Source of the DNA: Desulfobacteraceae bacterium
GTDB lineage: Bacteria > Desulfobacterota > Desulfobacteria > Desulfobacterales > JAABSP01
Length of the DNA: 8,661 bases
Direction of reading: 5' to 3'
Assembly: GCA_011390035.1 (NCBI GenBank)
Contig: JAABTE010000092.1
Span: 1-8,661, forward strand
The notes below the pieces were generated by a model that searched no databases, had not been told where the DNA came from, and saw only the letters and a list, made by a program, of their open reading frames with translations. Numbering within the stretch: the stretch's first letter is position 1; each line of letters opens with the position of its first letter. Position numbers and translations under genes: made by a program. Shown piece after piece: positions 1 through 6,166 of this stretch.

Positions 1-1
1 C

Positions 2-979
2 GGGGTGGCCGGCATCATGGAGCGGATGCGGGAACACCGGCAAAAGACGGCCGGCATGGCCGACAGCCTCCGGTCGGCGGTGGACGGCGCCTCGGCCCGG
101 CTCAAGGCGGAGATCGGCGTTGAAACCGACCGCTTCTTCGATGACCGCTACGGGCCGGTGACGCCCCGGCTGCTGACCTTCATACGGGACTACCGCCTCG
201 ATCCCGCCTCGGCCTCCGCTGACGGCGAGAGCCGCTTTTCCGCCGCCATGTATGGCGTTTACAACGCTTTCAAGCTGGCGGTGGACCGCCATCTGGCCGA
301 GGTGATCAACCCGGATATCATCCGCTTTCTCAGGGAGCGGGAGGCCCGGGTGGCCGACGGTTTTCAATCCCTGATGGCGCCCCACGCGGCCATGGTCGCC
401 GAGATTCTGGACGCCTACAACCAGAGCCTGTCCCGCTACGGCCTGCCCCCGCTTTCCCCGGGCGGCGCCGCCATCGGCGCCCCGGATCTCAGCGGCCTTC
501 GATCCGGCCTGTCCATGCGCCTGCCGGCCGCGGAGGCCACCATGCGATACAGCGCGGTGGTGGGCGCCGAGGCCGTCACCCGCTTCGGCCTTTACGCGGC
601 CCTGCGGTTTTTCCGGCGGCTCATCCGCCTGCCGGGGCGGGGCGGCGACCGCGACGATCGCCTCCGGGCCATGGAAAACGGCCTGGATCGGCTCAAGGGC
701 CGGATGCGCGGCGCCGTGCTGCTCCATTTCAAGGATCTTCGGGAAAACATCAAGTACCAATACCTTTTCAAGCTGGTGGACGCCGCCGCCGATCAGATCC
801 ACGAGCGGTTCCTGGAGCGGTTCGGCGCGGGGGAGGGGGATCTTTCGGAGATGATCCGGCGGGCCGAGGGCGAAAAGGGGCATCGGACCCGGCGCCTTGA
901 GGACATCGCCGCCGCCGGGGAGCGCCTTGCCCCCATCCGGCTGTCCATCCGCGAACTTTCGGAGGGGAGGGAGGCATGA
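2..979 (+). CDS. Partial helical protein of unknown function, possibly the C-terminal stalk of a dynamin-like GTPase
   Basis: The reading frame is open to the left edge, so the 5' end is probably missing; GTG at 5 and ATGs at 17 and 26 are possible starts but no ribosome binding site can be seen. The visible 325 residues are almost entirely charged, helix-favouring sequence with no P-loop or catalytic motif. An amphipathic to hydrophobic stretch lies at about residues 177-208 (FGLYAALRFFRRLIRL), suited to membrane contact. A second helical block follows (LHFKDLRENIKYQYLFKLVD), then a charged tail resembling a coiled coil. This pattern resembles the helical stalk region after the G domain in bacterial dynamin-like proteins, and two such GTPases lie 3 kb downstream. 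The assignment is inference: the G domain, if there is one, would be left of the window. The stop overlaps the next gene's start as ATGA, suggesting translational coupling. It could equally be an unrelated coiled-coil protein. Confidence 0.7.
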   Translation, partial: GVAGIMERMREHRQKTAGMADSLRSAVDGASARLKAEIGVETDRFFDDRYGPVTPRLLTFIRDYRLDPASASADGESRFSAAMYGVYNAFKLAVDRHLAEVINPDIIRFLREREARVADGFQSLMAPHAAMVAEILDAYNQSLSRYGLPPLSPGGAAIGAPDLSGLRSGLSMRLPAAEATMRYSAVVGAEAVTRFGLYAALRFFRRLIRLPGRGGDRDDRLRAMENGLDRLKGRMRGAVLLHFKDLRENIKYQYLFKLVDAAADQIHERFLERFGAGEGDLSEMIRRAEGEKGHRTRRLEDIAAAGERLAPIRLSIRELSEGREA

Positions 980-1209
980 GCGAGATTCGAATTACGGCGG
1001 AGGCGCGAACCGACTACGACTGCGAGGCCACCGGCCTGCCGGCGGAGCGCTGGGCAGAGGCGGTTTTCCATGTGGCGGGCACGCAGATCGTGCTGGAGGT
1101 GAGCGTGGAAAAGGATGTGATCGTGGCGGTGATGGTGGGCGAGGAGGCGGTCTGGAAGGGGACTCTGGCCGGGTTTAAGCAGTTGATTCAAGGGAGGGAA
1201 GGGGCGTAA
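976..1209 (+). CDS. Small hypothetical protein (77 aa)
   Basis: I do not recognise this protein. The start is well supported: a purine-rich ribosome binding site (GGAGGGGAGGGAGG) lies just before the ATG, which overlaps the previous gene's TGA by 4 bases. The product is acidic and looks beta-rich, with alternating hydrophobic residues in the middle (IVLEVSVEKDVIVAVMVG, about residues 38-55). A short helix-like end follows. There are no cysteine pairs, signal peptide or membrane segment. The coupling suggests co-production with the upstream helical protein, perhaps as a small partner or regulator. The gene ends in TAA, and I see no convincing hairpin and T-run after it; the repeat array starts about 50 bases later. 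The gene call is fairly firm; its function is unknown. Confidence 0.75.
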   Translation: MSEIRITAEARTDYDCEATGLPAERWAEAVFHVAGTQIVLEVSVEKDVIVAVMVGEEAVWKGTLAGFKQLIQGREGA

Positions 1210-1258
1210 TTTCTCGATTCAGGCACCGACTGATCCGGACCGCCCCCTCAGCCCCTCC

Positions 1259-1442
1259 GCCCCTGCCGTGCGCGTCCCCCCGCTACTGTTACACGCATCT
1301 TGTCGCCACTGCCGTGCGCATCCCCCCGCCACTGTTGCACGCATCTTGTCGCCACTGCCGTGGGCGTCCCGCCGCGACTGCTGCACGCATCTTGCCGCCA
1401 CTGCCGTGCGCGTCCCGCCGCGACTGCGGCACGCCAGCCGAT
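1259..1442. repeat. Tandem array of eight 23-bp units organised as four 46-bp dimers
   Basis: Eight contiguous 23-bp units begin at 1259, 1282, 1305, 1328, 1351, 1374, 1397 and 1420 with no gaps. Two types alternate: type A starts GCCACTGCCGTGCGC and ends in a C-rich tail; type B starts GCCACTGTTGCACGCATC and ends TTGTC or TTGCC. An A plus B pair gives the 46-bp period. The first and last units are the most diverged. The array fills most of the 255-bp gap between the convergent ends of the 77-residue gene and the solute-binding protein gene. Neither 23 nor 46 is divisible by three, and frames through it give only low-complexity Arg/Cys/His-rich peptides, so it is non-coding. It is not CRISPR-like, as there are no unique spacers. 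I see no terminator T-run in the gap. Confidence 0.85.
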
Positions 1443-1464
1443 CAGAATATGGGTTTGACGGGGC

Positions 1465-2385
1465 TCATGGGGCTGTCGGCGGGGGCGGCGCTTTCGGGTT
1501 CAGGTAGGGTTGAAGATAGGTGTCGTAGCGTTCCCGCGTTTCGTTGTGAACGCGGTTGTATTCCGACACGATGCCGTCCGGCACGCCGGGGCCGAAGACG
1601 GTGTACAGGTCGATCTCCGGCTCCGGCAGCGGCAGTATCCGGATCTGATCCCGGATGGCCAGAATGCCCGCGTCGTACTCAAGCGCCCCTATGGCGGGGG
1701 AGTAAACCGCGTCGATGCGATGGTTGACCAGAAGCTTCAGGAGCATTTGAAAGATGTTTTCCGAGCCGGTGATCCGCTCCAGCGGGATGCCGGCGTCCAG
1801 GATGAAGGGCGACGCATACCCCAGCTCGAAATAGCCGATCGTCATCCCCATAAGATCCGACGCGGCGCTGACGGCGGAAAGGGGGCTGTCGGCTCGCACG
1901 GCCACGGCGGAGCGCGTCCGGGTGAAGGGATGGTCCGGGTAGCGATAGGCGGCCTCCCGCTCCGGGGTCCGAACCAGGAACAGCGCGGCATCGATCCGGC
2001 CATCGTCCATGTATTTCATCAACCGGGAAAAGGGCAGCTCCATAAAGGTGACGGGGATGGCCATTTTCCCGGCCACCATTTTGGTGTAATCGATGGCGGC
2101 GCCCCTGGCCTCCGGCTGGTCTCCCTTTTCCAGGGCATGGGGGGCCAGGACGAAATAGCCCACCCGTAGCGTGTTTGACGGCGGGGATGCCCCGGGTCCG
2201 GCATTGGCCGGATATTGCGTTTCTGCGACCGGCGGCGGGGCGGCCGGCCCGTGCGCTGAGGGCTCCTGGCCCTGTTGCGCCATGGCTGATCCCGCCGGAA
2301 TGAGCCAGATCGCGAAGGCGAGCGTAAGGATCATTGCGATGACGGCGGGTATCGCATGGGGGCGGCAGGGGGGGAATGGTCTCAT
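1465..2385 (-). CDS. Periplasmic solute-binding protein, SBP family 3 type
   Basis: This 306-residue protein looks like a secreted binding protein of the bacterial extracellular solute-binding family 3, whose members bind amino acids or similar small polar solutes in the periplasm. Residues 1-36 form a signal peptide with a hydrophobic core (IPAVIAMILTLAFAIWLI) and a likely signal peptidase I site after AMA. A Pro/Ala/Gly-rich linker covers about 37-71. The binding fold starts at LRVGYFVLAPHA (73-84) and includes the family-like GRIDAALFLVRTPEREAAY (129-147) and ASDLMGMTIGYFELGY (175-190), with a second-lobe segment HRIDAVYSP (222-230). The C-terminus is a short Pro-rich tail. The ATG is preceded by AGGAG at 2394-2398, 8 bases away. 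No permease or ATPase is adjacent, so it may serve a transporter elsewhere, be a sensor, or be an orphan. The ligand cannot be told from sequence alone. Confidence 0.8.
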   Translation of the reverse strand: MRPFPPCRPHAIPAVIAMILTLAFAIWLIPAGSAMAQQGQEPSAHGPAAPPPVAETQYPANAGPGASPPSNTLRVGYFVLAPHALEKGDQPEARGAAIDYTKMVAGKMAIPVTFMELPFSRLMKYMDDGRIDAALFLVRTPEREAAYRYPDHPFTRTRSAVAVRADSPLSAVSAASDLMGMTIGYFELGYASPFILDAGIPLERITGSENIFQMLLKLLVNHRIDAVYSPAIGALEYDAGILAIRDQIRILPLPEPEIDLYTVFGPGVPDGIVSEYNRVHNETRERYDTYLQPYLNPKAPPPPTAP

Positions 2386-2393
2386 TATTTTTT

Positions 2394-2398
2394 CTCCT
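2394..2398 (-). promoter_or_regulatory. Ribosome binding site of the solute-binding protein gene
   Basis: Read on the minus strand, AGGAG lies 8 bases before the ATG at 2385, separated by an A-rich spacer. It supports this start and hence the full signal peptide. Confidence 0.75.
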
Positions 2399-2417
2399 GT
2401 GTTGCGGTTGATCCGCT

Positions 2418-2439
2418 GGAAGGCCGCGCGGCGCCTTCC
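2418..2439 (-). other. GC-rich hairpin in the leader of the solute-binding protein gene
   Basis: GGAAGGC at 2418-2424 and GCCTTCC at 2433-2439 are perfect 7-base inverted arms around an 8-base GC-rich loop. The element sits between the AT-rich promoter-like iterons and the ribosome binding site, so it would be in the 5' leader of the minus-strand gene. No T-run follows it on either strand, so it is not a standard intrinsic terminator. A role in leader stability or regulation is conjecture. Confidence 0.4.
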
Positions 2440-2467
2440 TTCTCTTGTCGTAGATCCTTTGATTATA

Positions 2468-2506
2468 CGGATAATTATTACGGATAATTATTACGAATAA
2501 TTATAC
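2468..2506. repeat. Three AT-rich 13-bp iterons (CGGATAATTATTA)
   Basis: Three contiguous 13-bp units occupy 2468-2480, 2481-2493 and 2494-2506; the first two are identical and the third is CGAATAATTATAC. This is the most AT-rich stretch in an otherwise GC-rich window. On the minus strand the array is bracketed by two perfect TATAAT hexamers (complement of 2462-2467 and of 2500-2505), both facing the solute-binding protein gene. Neither has a good TTGACA-like box at 16-18 bp. This would suit an activator-dependent or repressor-controlled promoter where the iterons are the binding sites. The unit spacing is somewhat over one helical turn. The regulator is unknown and the function is inferred. 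Confidence 0.6.
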
Positions 2507-2580
2507 TGGCCAGGCCCCCGGCGCCGATATGGGGTGACGGATGTATTTTTCACGATGAGATAGAAGGATTCAGGGTAATA

Positions 2581-2616
2581 AAGGATTCGTTCCAGGCCGG
2601 AGCGAAATCCTTTTTT
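2581..2616 (+). terminator. Rho-independent terminator-like hairpin with T-run
   Basis: The left arm AAGGATTCGTTCC (2581-2593) pairs with GGAGCGAAATCCTT (2599-2612) with one G-U pair and one bulged base, closing a short loop. A run of six T (2611-2616) follows at once. On the minus strand the T-run is weak, so it reads as a plus-strand terminator. No gene ends just upstream on this strand, so it would end either a short unannotated transcript starting in the AT-rich area around 2500 or antisense read-through from the solute-binding protein region. Extra copies of the arm sequences (AAGGATT at 2564-2570 and AATCCTT at 2623-2629) form a nested outer pair. Confidence 0.55.
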
Positions 2617-2705
2617 ATAAAAAATCCTTGTAGTTGTAAAGATGAAAAAATGGACGCCAGGCCCGACGCCCGAAGGGTTCCTTCCCAGGTTTCGGTCGGT
2701 CGGGA

Positions 2706-2734
2706 TTGAATTCGGGCGAGGTTTCCTCTATAAT
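2706..2734 (+). promoter_or_regulatory. Sigma-70-type promoter of the EcsC/dynamin operon
   Basis: TTGAAT at 2706-2711 and a perfect TATAAT at 2729-2734 are separated by exactly 17 bp, which is close to the housekeeping consensus. Transcription should start near 2741, leaving a leader of about 53 bases before the EcsC ATG at 2794. It lies after the upstream terminator-like hairpin, which would insulate it. No clear operator overlaps it, so expression may be constitutive. Confidence 0.75.
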
Positions 2735-2793
2735 GGGTCATTCCGGGGACGATAAGGCCCTCGGGGGCGATAACCGATGAAAGAGGCAAGGGA

Positions 2794-3576
2794 ATGGCTA
2801 TTGCGGGAACCGACTTGCAGGATCTGATATACGCCAGGCGTCTGCTGGAGGCGCCGGGGCTGGCGCGGAGGCTGATGAACGCCATCGGTGCGCCGGTGGA
2901 GCGCGGCTTTGAATATTTGCCGGAAAAATGGCACTCGAAAATCCAGGTGGTGAGCGAGCGGGCCCTGAACCGCGCTCTGGACGTGGCGCTGCTGACACTG
3001 GACCGCAGGTGGCCCGCCGGCCCTTCGCGGGACCGGATGCACAAGATGGCGGGGATTGTGTCCGGCGGGTTCGGCGGTTTTTTCGGCCTGGCCGGCCTTG
3101 GCTTCGATCTGACCGTCTCCACCCTCATCATGCTCCGATCCATCGCCGACATTGCCCGGAGCGAGGGTGAGAACCTGGATCTCGTCGAGGCGCGACTGAC
3201 CTGTCTGTCGGTCTTTGCCATGGGCGGCCCATCCCAGGGGGACGACAGCATGGAGACCAGCTATTACGCCACCCGGGCGGCCCTTTCAAAGGCGGTGACA
3301 GACGCGGCCGAATTCCTGGCCCGGCGCGGGGCGGCGGATCGGGGCGCCCCCATCCTGGCGCGACTGATCTCCCAGATCGCGTCCCGGTTCGGCATCGTGG
3401 TGTCGGAAAAGGCAGCGGCCATGGCCATCCCCATGATCGGCGCGGCGGGCGGGGCGGCCATCAACGCCATCTTCATCGACCATTTTCAGGATATCGCAAG
3501 GGGCCACTTCATTGTCAGAAGACTGGAGCGGACTTATGGAAAGGATGTGGTGAAGGCCCAATATGACAGCCCATGA
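2794..3576 (+). CDS. EcsC family protein
   Basis: The 260-residue product closely matches my recollection of the EcsC-like family (named after Bacillus subtilis EcsC), helical proteins of unknown biochemical activity that probably associate with membranes. The most telling segment is the glycine-rich GGFGGFFGLAGLGFDL (91-106), followed by TLIMLRSIADIARSEGE (110-126) and the segment ARLTCLSVFAMGG (133-145). A second Gly/Ala-rich hydrophobic segment (AAAMAIPMIGAAGGAAINAIF, about 207-227) precedes a helical end (FIVRRLERTYGKDVV). There is no signal peptide. The ATG follows a purine-rich stretch (AGAGGCAAGGGA) that can act as ribosome binding site. Its 3' end overlaps the next gene by 14 bases in another frame, so the two are probably translationally coupled. 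It is the first gene of the operon with the two dynamin-like GTPases, which suggests a role as their membrane partner; that role is inference. Confidence 0.88.
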   Translation: MAIAGTDLQDLIYARRLLEAPGLARRLMNAIGAPVERGFEYLPEKWHSKIQVVSERALNRALDVALLTLDRRWPAGPSRDRMHKMAGIVSGGFGGFFGLAGLGFDLTVSTLIMLRSIADIARSEGENLDLVEARLTCLSVFAMGGPSQGDDSMETSYYATRAALSKAVTDAAEFLARRGAADRGAPILARLISQIASRFGIVVSEKAAAMAIPMIGAAGGAAINAIFIDHFQDIARGHFIVRRLERTYGKDVVKAQYDSP

Positions 3577-6166
3577 CGAGAGGCGGCCGAAAGAGGGACG
3601 GCGAGCGGGCCAGGAGAGACCGGGCGAGGAAAGGCCGGCTGCGGAAAGGCCGGGCGATGGAAGGCCGGGCCAGGGGAGACCGGGCGCGGAAAGGTCTGGC
3701 AAGGAAAGACCGCCCGCGGAAAGACCGGACGCTGGAAGACCGGATGCTGGAAGACCGGGCGATGGAAGACCGGATGCGGAACACGGCCCGATGACGCGCC
3801 CCGGCATCGCGTCCCCTGATGGCGCCTCCGCCGTCACCGAAGCCCTAAAGGCCCTTCGGGAAGAGATCCCCGCCATTGTCTCTCTGCTGGCCATTCCGGC
3901 GGCCGCTGAGATTCGCTCCTGGACCAACGTGGTCAACGGCAAGCTGCTGCCCCGGCTCTCGCCGGACTTTCCACTGATGGTGGCCATCTGCGGCGGCGGG
4001 TCCTCGGGCAAATCGACCCTTTTCAACTCCCTGGTGGGGGACAGGCTGTCGCCCTCCGGCGGCAGCGCCGGCATCAACCGGCGCATCCTGGTCTCTGCCC
4101 CGGGGGAGCTGTTTCGCCAGAAGGATTTCGTCTCCACCCTGTTCGAGCCCTTCGGCTCGCGATCCAAGCCCCTGGAGAACAAGGATGAGTTGCGGCGGCC
4201 GGGCTGTCCGCTCTACATCCTCAATGCCAACGTGCCCCGGAACATGGTGCTGATGGACACCCCGGACTTCGACACCGGCGCCCGGGGCACCTACACCAAC
4301 CGGGACGTGGTGCGCCAGGCCCTTGAAACCTCCGACATCCTGATCTATCTGTTCACCAACTCCAACTACAACAACCGGGACAACACCGATTTCATCGCAC
4401 GGGTACTCACCGGCATCGGCCGGCGCAAGTGCTTTCTGGTGTATCGGGTCTATTCCTGCGTGGACAACCGGGAGGTGACCGAACACGCCATGACCGTGGC
4501 CCGCAACCTGTATGGCCGGGACGCGGAGCGGTATGTGCTGGGCATCTACAGGGCCGACGAGGACAACGCCGTGGCCGCGGGGGAAAAGTTCATGTCTCCC
4601 CGCCCGGCCCGGGAGGGGGATCCGCCCTTCATGGAGGCGCTCAAGGGGCTGGACCCCCGGGTGCTGCGGCCGGAGTTGCTGGCCTCCATAATGACCGGCG
4701 TGCTGGAAAAGTCCGAGCGGATGCTGGCCGAGGCTCGGAACGCGGAACGGTCTCTCCGGCTATACCTGGACGCCCTGACGGCGGCCCAGGGCCGAAGCGT
4801 GCGCGAGGCCCTGCGTCATTTTCCCATGGACATGATCCTGACCCGGTTCGCCCAGATCTGGATGGAAAGCGACCCGGCCCACGTTCGGGTCATGCGCAGA
4901 ACCGGCGATTACCTGGGCAAGCCTTTCCGGGCCATCTCTGGCGTGGCGCGGTGGATGGGCGGCCGCATCTACGGCAACCGGGACCGGGGCGGAAAGGCCG
5001 AATTCCAGGACAAGGTTGAGGAAGACATGCTCTCCGCGATCAACAGCCTTCACCACAAGGCCACCAGCCCGGAGATCTCCGTCACCCTTCCGGAAATCGA
5101 CCCCATGGCCCGGCGCATGACCGAACTGGTGACGGCCATCCGGGAACATCGGGAGAGCGGGCCGACCCAGGGCCGGCCCCGGGATTTGGCGACGGAACAC
5201 GAAACCGGCGCGGGAGGGGCTCCCCTTGCGGATTGGCCGGCCGGACAGCCGGCGGGGTCAGACCCGCGCCGCGCCCGCGGCGGCTGGAATTCGGCCGCAG
5301 GGGATTCGGCCGCAGGGGATTCGGCTGGAGGGAGTTTTGCCGGAGGGAATTCTGTCGGAGGGAATTCTGTCGGAGGGAATTTTACCGGAGGGAATCTTAC
5401 CGGAGGGGATTCGGCTGGAGGGGATGCCAATGGCTGGAATTCGGCCGGAGGGGATTCGGCCGGCTCGAACACGGGCCTCTGGGGTGGAGACCGATTGGAC
5501 GCTGACGCCGGACTCGACGGCGCCGAGCAGGCCGGCCGGGAGGGCTCGGTTGCCCGCATGGAGCCCGGGGACGAAAAGGGCGAGCGGCTGTTTCTGGTGC
5601 CGGCCCATCCGGCCCTGGAGGCGGCCCGGGAGGCCCTGCGGCTGCGGGACTGGAAGGAGACCGTGGCCGCCGTGCTCTCTCAAAAGGACGCGGTGATCGA
5701 TCTGTCCCGGAGCATCGAGGCGGACCTGGTGTATCTGGCGAAGTATTACCGAAAGCGCATGAAATTTCCGGACAAGGTGCGCCAGACCTTTTCCGCCTTT
5801 CTGAATGTGCTGCCGGCCACGGTGGCGGTCACCTACATCCTGTCCACCGGCGATCCGGTGGGGGCCACGGGCATCAAGGTGAAGCTGACCGGGATCTTCG
5901 GCCTGCACGACCTGTACGCCCTGGTGGCCCTTCCCGCCACCACCGGCCTGTCAAAGGCGGACCGGCGCCAACTGGAGGAGCTTCTGGCCCCCGTGGCGGA
6001 AAAATGGCTCAACGCCAATCTTCAGACCGTCCAGGAGATCTTCGAGCGGGAGATCACCGGCGAGCTGCTGGGGGCGGCCACGGCCACGCTGGAGGAGGCG
6101 GCCGGGCGCATCCGGCGGATTGAAGAGACCATCGACACCTGCGGAAAGGCGATCGCGAACAGATGA
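3563..6166 (+). CDS. Dynamin-like GTPase A with two pentapeptide-repeat linkers
   Basis: This 867-residue protein is a probable large P-loop GTPase of the bacterial dynamin-like type. Residues 16-75 are a disordered Arg/Pro/Glu-rich region of 5-residue repeats ending in RP. The G domain covers about 136-330: P-loop GGGSSGKST (144-152), a likely G2 region near 166-174, and DTPDFD (232-237), where Asp replaces the usual DxxG glycine. At the expected G4 position the sequence is FLVYRVYSCVD (291-301), with no NKxD. Helical sequence follows (about 365-530), then a Gly/Ser/Asn pentad linker (574-633). The end is helical with hydrophobic segments at about 743-760 and 777-796 that may contact membrane. 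The ATG has GAAGG 6 bases upstream; Met77 (3791) lacks a good site. It overlaps EcsC by 14 bases and GTPase B by 4. A role in membrane remodelling is inferred from the family. Confidence 0.82.
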   Translation: MTAHDERRPKEGRRAGQERPGEERPAAERPGDGRPGQGRPGAERSGKERPPAERPDAGRPDAGRPGDGRPDAEHGPMTRPGIASPDGASAVTEALKALREEIPAIVSLLAIPAAAEIRSWTNVVNGKLLPRLSPDFPLMVAICGGGSSGKSTLFNSLVGDRLSPSGGSAGINRRILVSAPGELFRQKDFVSTLFEPFGSRSKPLENKDELRRPGCPLYILNANVPRNMVLMDTPDFDTGARGTYTNRDVVRQALETSDILIYLFTNSNYNNRDNTDFIARVLTGIGRRKCFLVYRVYSCVDNREVTEHAMTVARNLYGRDAERYVLGIYRADEDNAVAAGEKFMSPRPAREGDPPFMEALKGLDPRVLRPELLASIMTGVLEKSERMLAEARNAERSLRLYLDALTAAQGRSVREALRHFPMDMILTRFAQIWMESDPAHVRVMRRTGDYLGKPFRAISGVARWMGGRIYGNRDRGGKAEFQDKVEEDMLSAINSLHHKATSPEISVTLPEIDPMARRMTELVTAIREHRESGPTQGRPRDLATEHETGAGGAPLADWPAGQPAGSDPRRARGGWNSAAGDSAAGDSAGGSFAGGNSVGGNSVGGNFTGGNLTGGDSAGGDANGWNSAGGDSAGSNTGLWGGDRLDADAGLDGAEQAGREGSVARMEPGDEKGERLFLVPAHPALEAAREALRLRDWKETVAAVLSQKDAVIDLSRSIEADLVYLAKYYRKRMKFPDKVRQTFSAFLNVLPATVAVTYILSTGDPVGATGIKVKLTGIFGLHDLYALVALPATTGLSKADRRQLEELLAPVAEKWLNANLQTVQEIFEREITGELLGAATATLEEAAGRIRRIEETIDTCGKAIANR
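3608..3787 (+). repeat. Twelve 15-bp coding repeats (xxERP/xxGRP pentads)
   Basis: Twelve in-frame 15-bp units encode residues 16-75 of GTPase A as pentads such as GQERP, GEERP, AAERP, GDGRP, DAGRP and DAGRP, with the last one degenerate (DAEHG). There are no insertions or deletions between units. The peptide is rich in Pro and charged residues and should be a disordered N-terminal extension before the G domain. The 15-bp period keeps several other frames open too, which explains long spurious reading frames on both strands here. Confidence 0.85.
5282..5461 (+). repeat. Twelve 15-bp coding repeats (GGNSV/GGDSA pentads)
   Basis: Twelve 15-bp units encode residues 574-633 of GTPase A: GWNSA, AGDSA twice, GGSFA, GGNSV twice, GGNFT, GGNLT, GGDSA, GGDAN, GWNSA, GGDSA. 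Units share a GGAGGGAATTC-like core. The peptide is small, polar and glycine-rich, so a flexible linker between the helical middle and the C-terminal helical part is most likely. A few units (GNFTG, GNLTG) resemble the pentapeptide-repeat consensus, but Ser sits at the usual Leu/Phe position in most, so a right-handed beta-helix is unlikely. Confidence 0.85.

Noticed and set aside
1259..1442. CRISPR array
   Set aside because: Units are directly adjacent, with no unique spacers of similar length between conserved repeats, and no cas gene is near.
1219..1727. Small frames through the 23-bp array on both strands
   Set aside because: Units of 23 bp shift frame every copy, the peptides are Cys/His/Arg-rich with no ribosome binding site, and no similarity is recognised.
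2550..3251. Minus-strand frame opposite the EcsC gene
   Set aside because: It is antisense to a recognised family, has Ser/Arg-rich low-information sequence, and crosses the strong plus-strand promoter.
3573..3794. Plus-strand Arg/Lys-rich frame over the start of GTPase A
   Set aside because: It is a second reading of the same 15-bp repeats in another frame, without a convincing ribosome binding site.
3286..4182. Minus-strand frame with GLPASGL/GLSSPGL repeats
   Set aside because: The repeats mirror the 15-bp array in GTPase A; the frame is open only because the period is divisible by three and it crosses two real genes.
5282..5461. True pentapeptide-repeat (quinolone-resistance-like) domain
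   Set aside because: Only two or three of twelve units have Leu or Phe at the central position; the rest have Ser or Ala, so a beta-helix fold is not supported.
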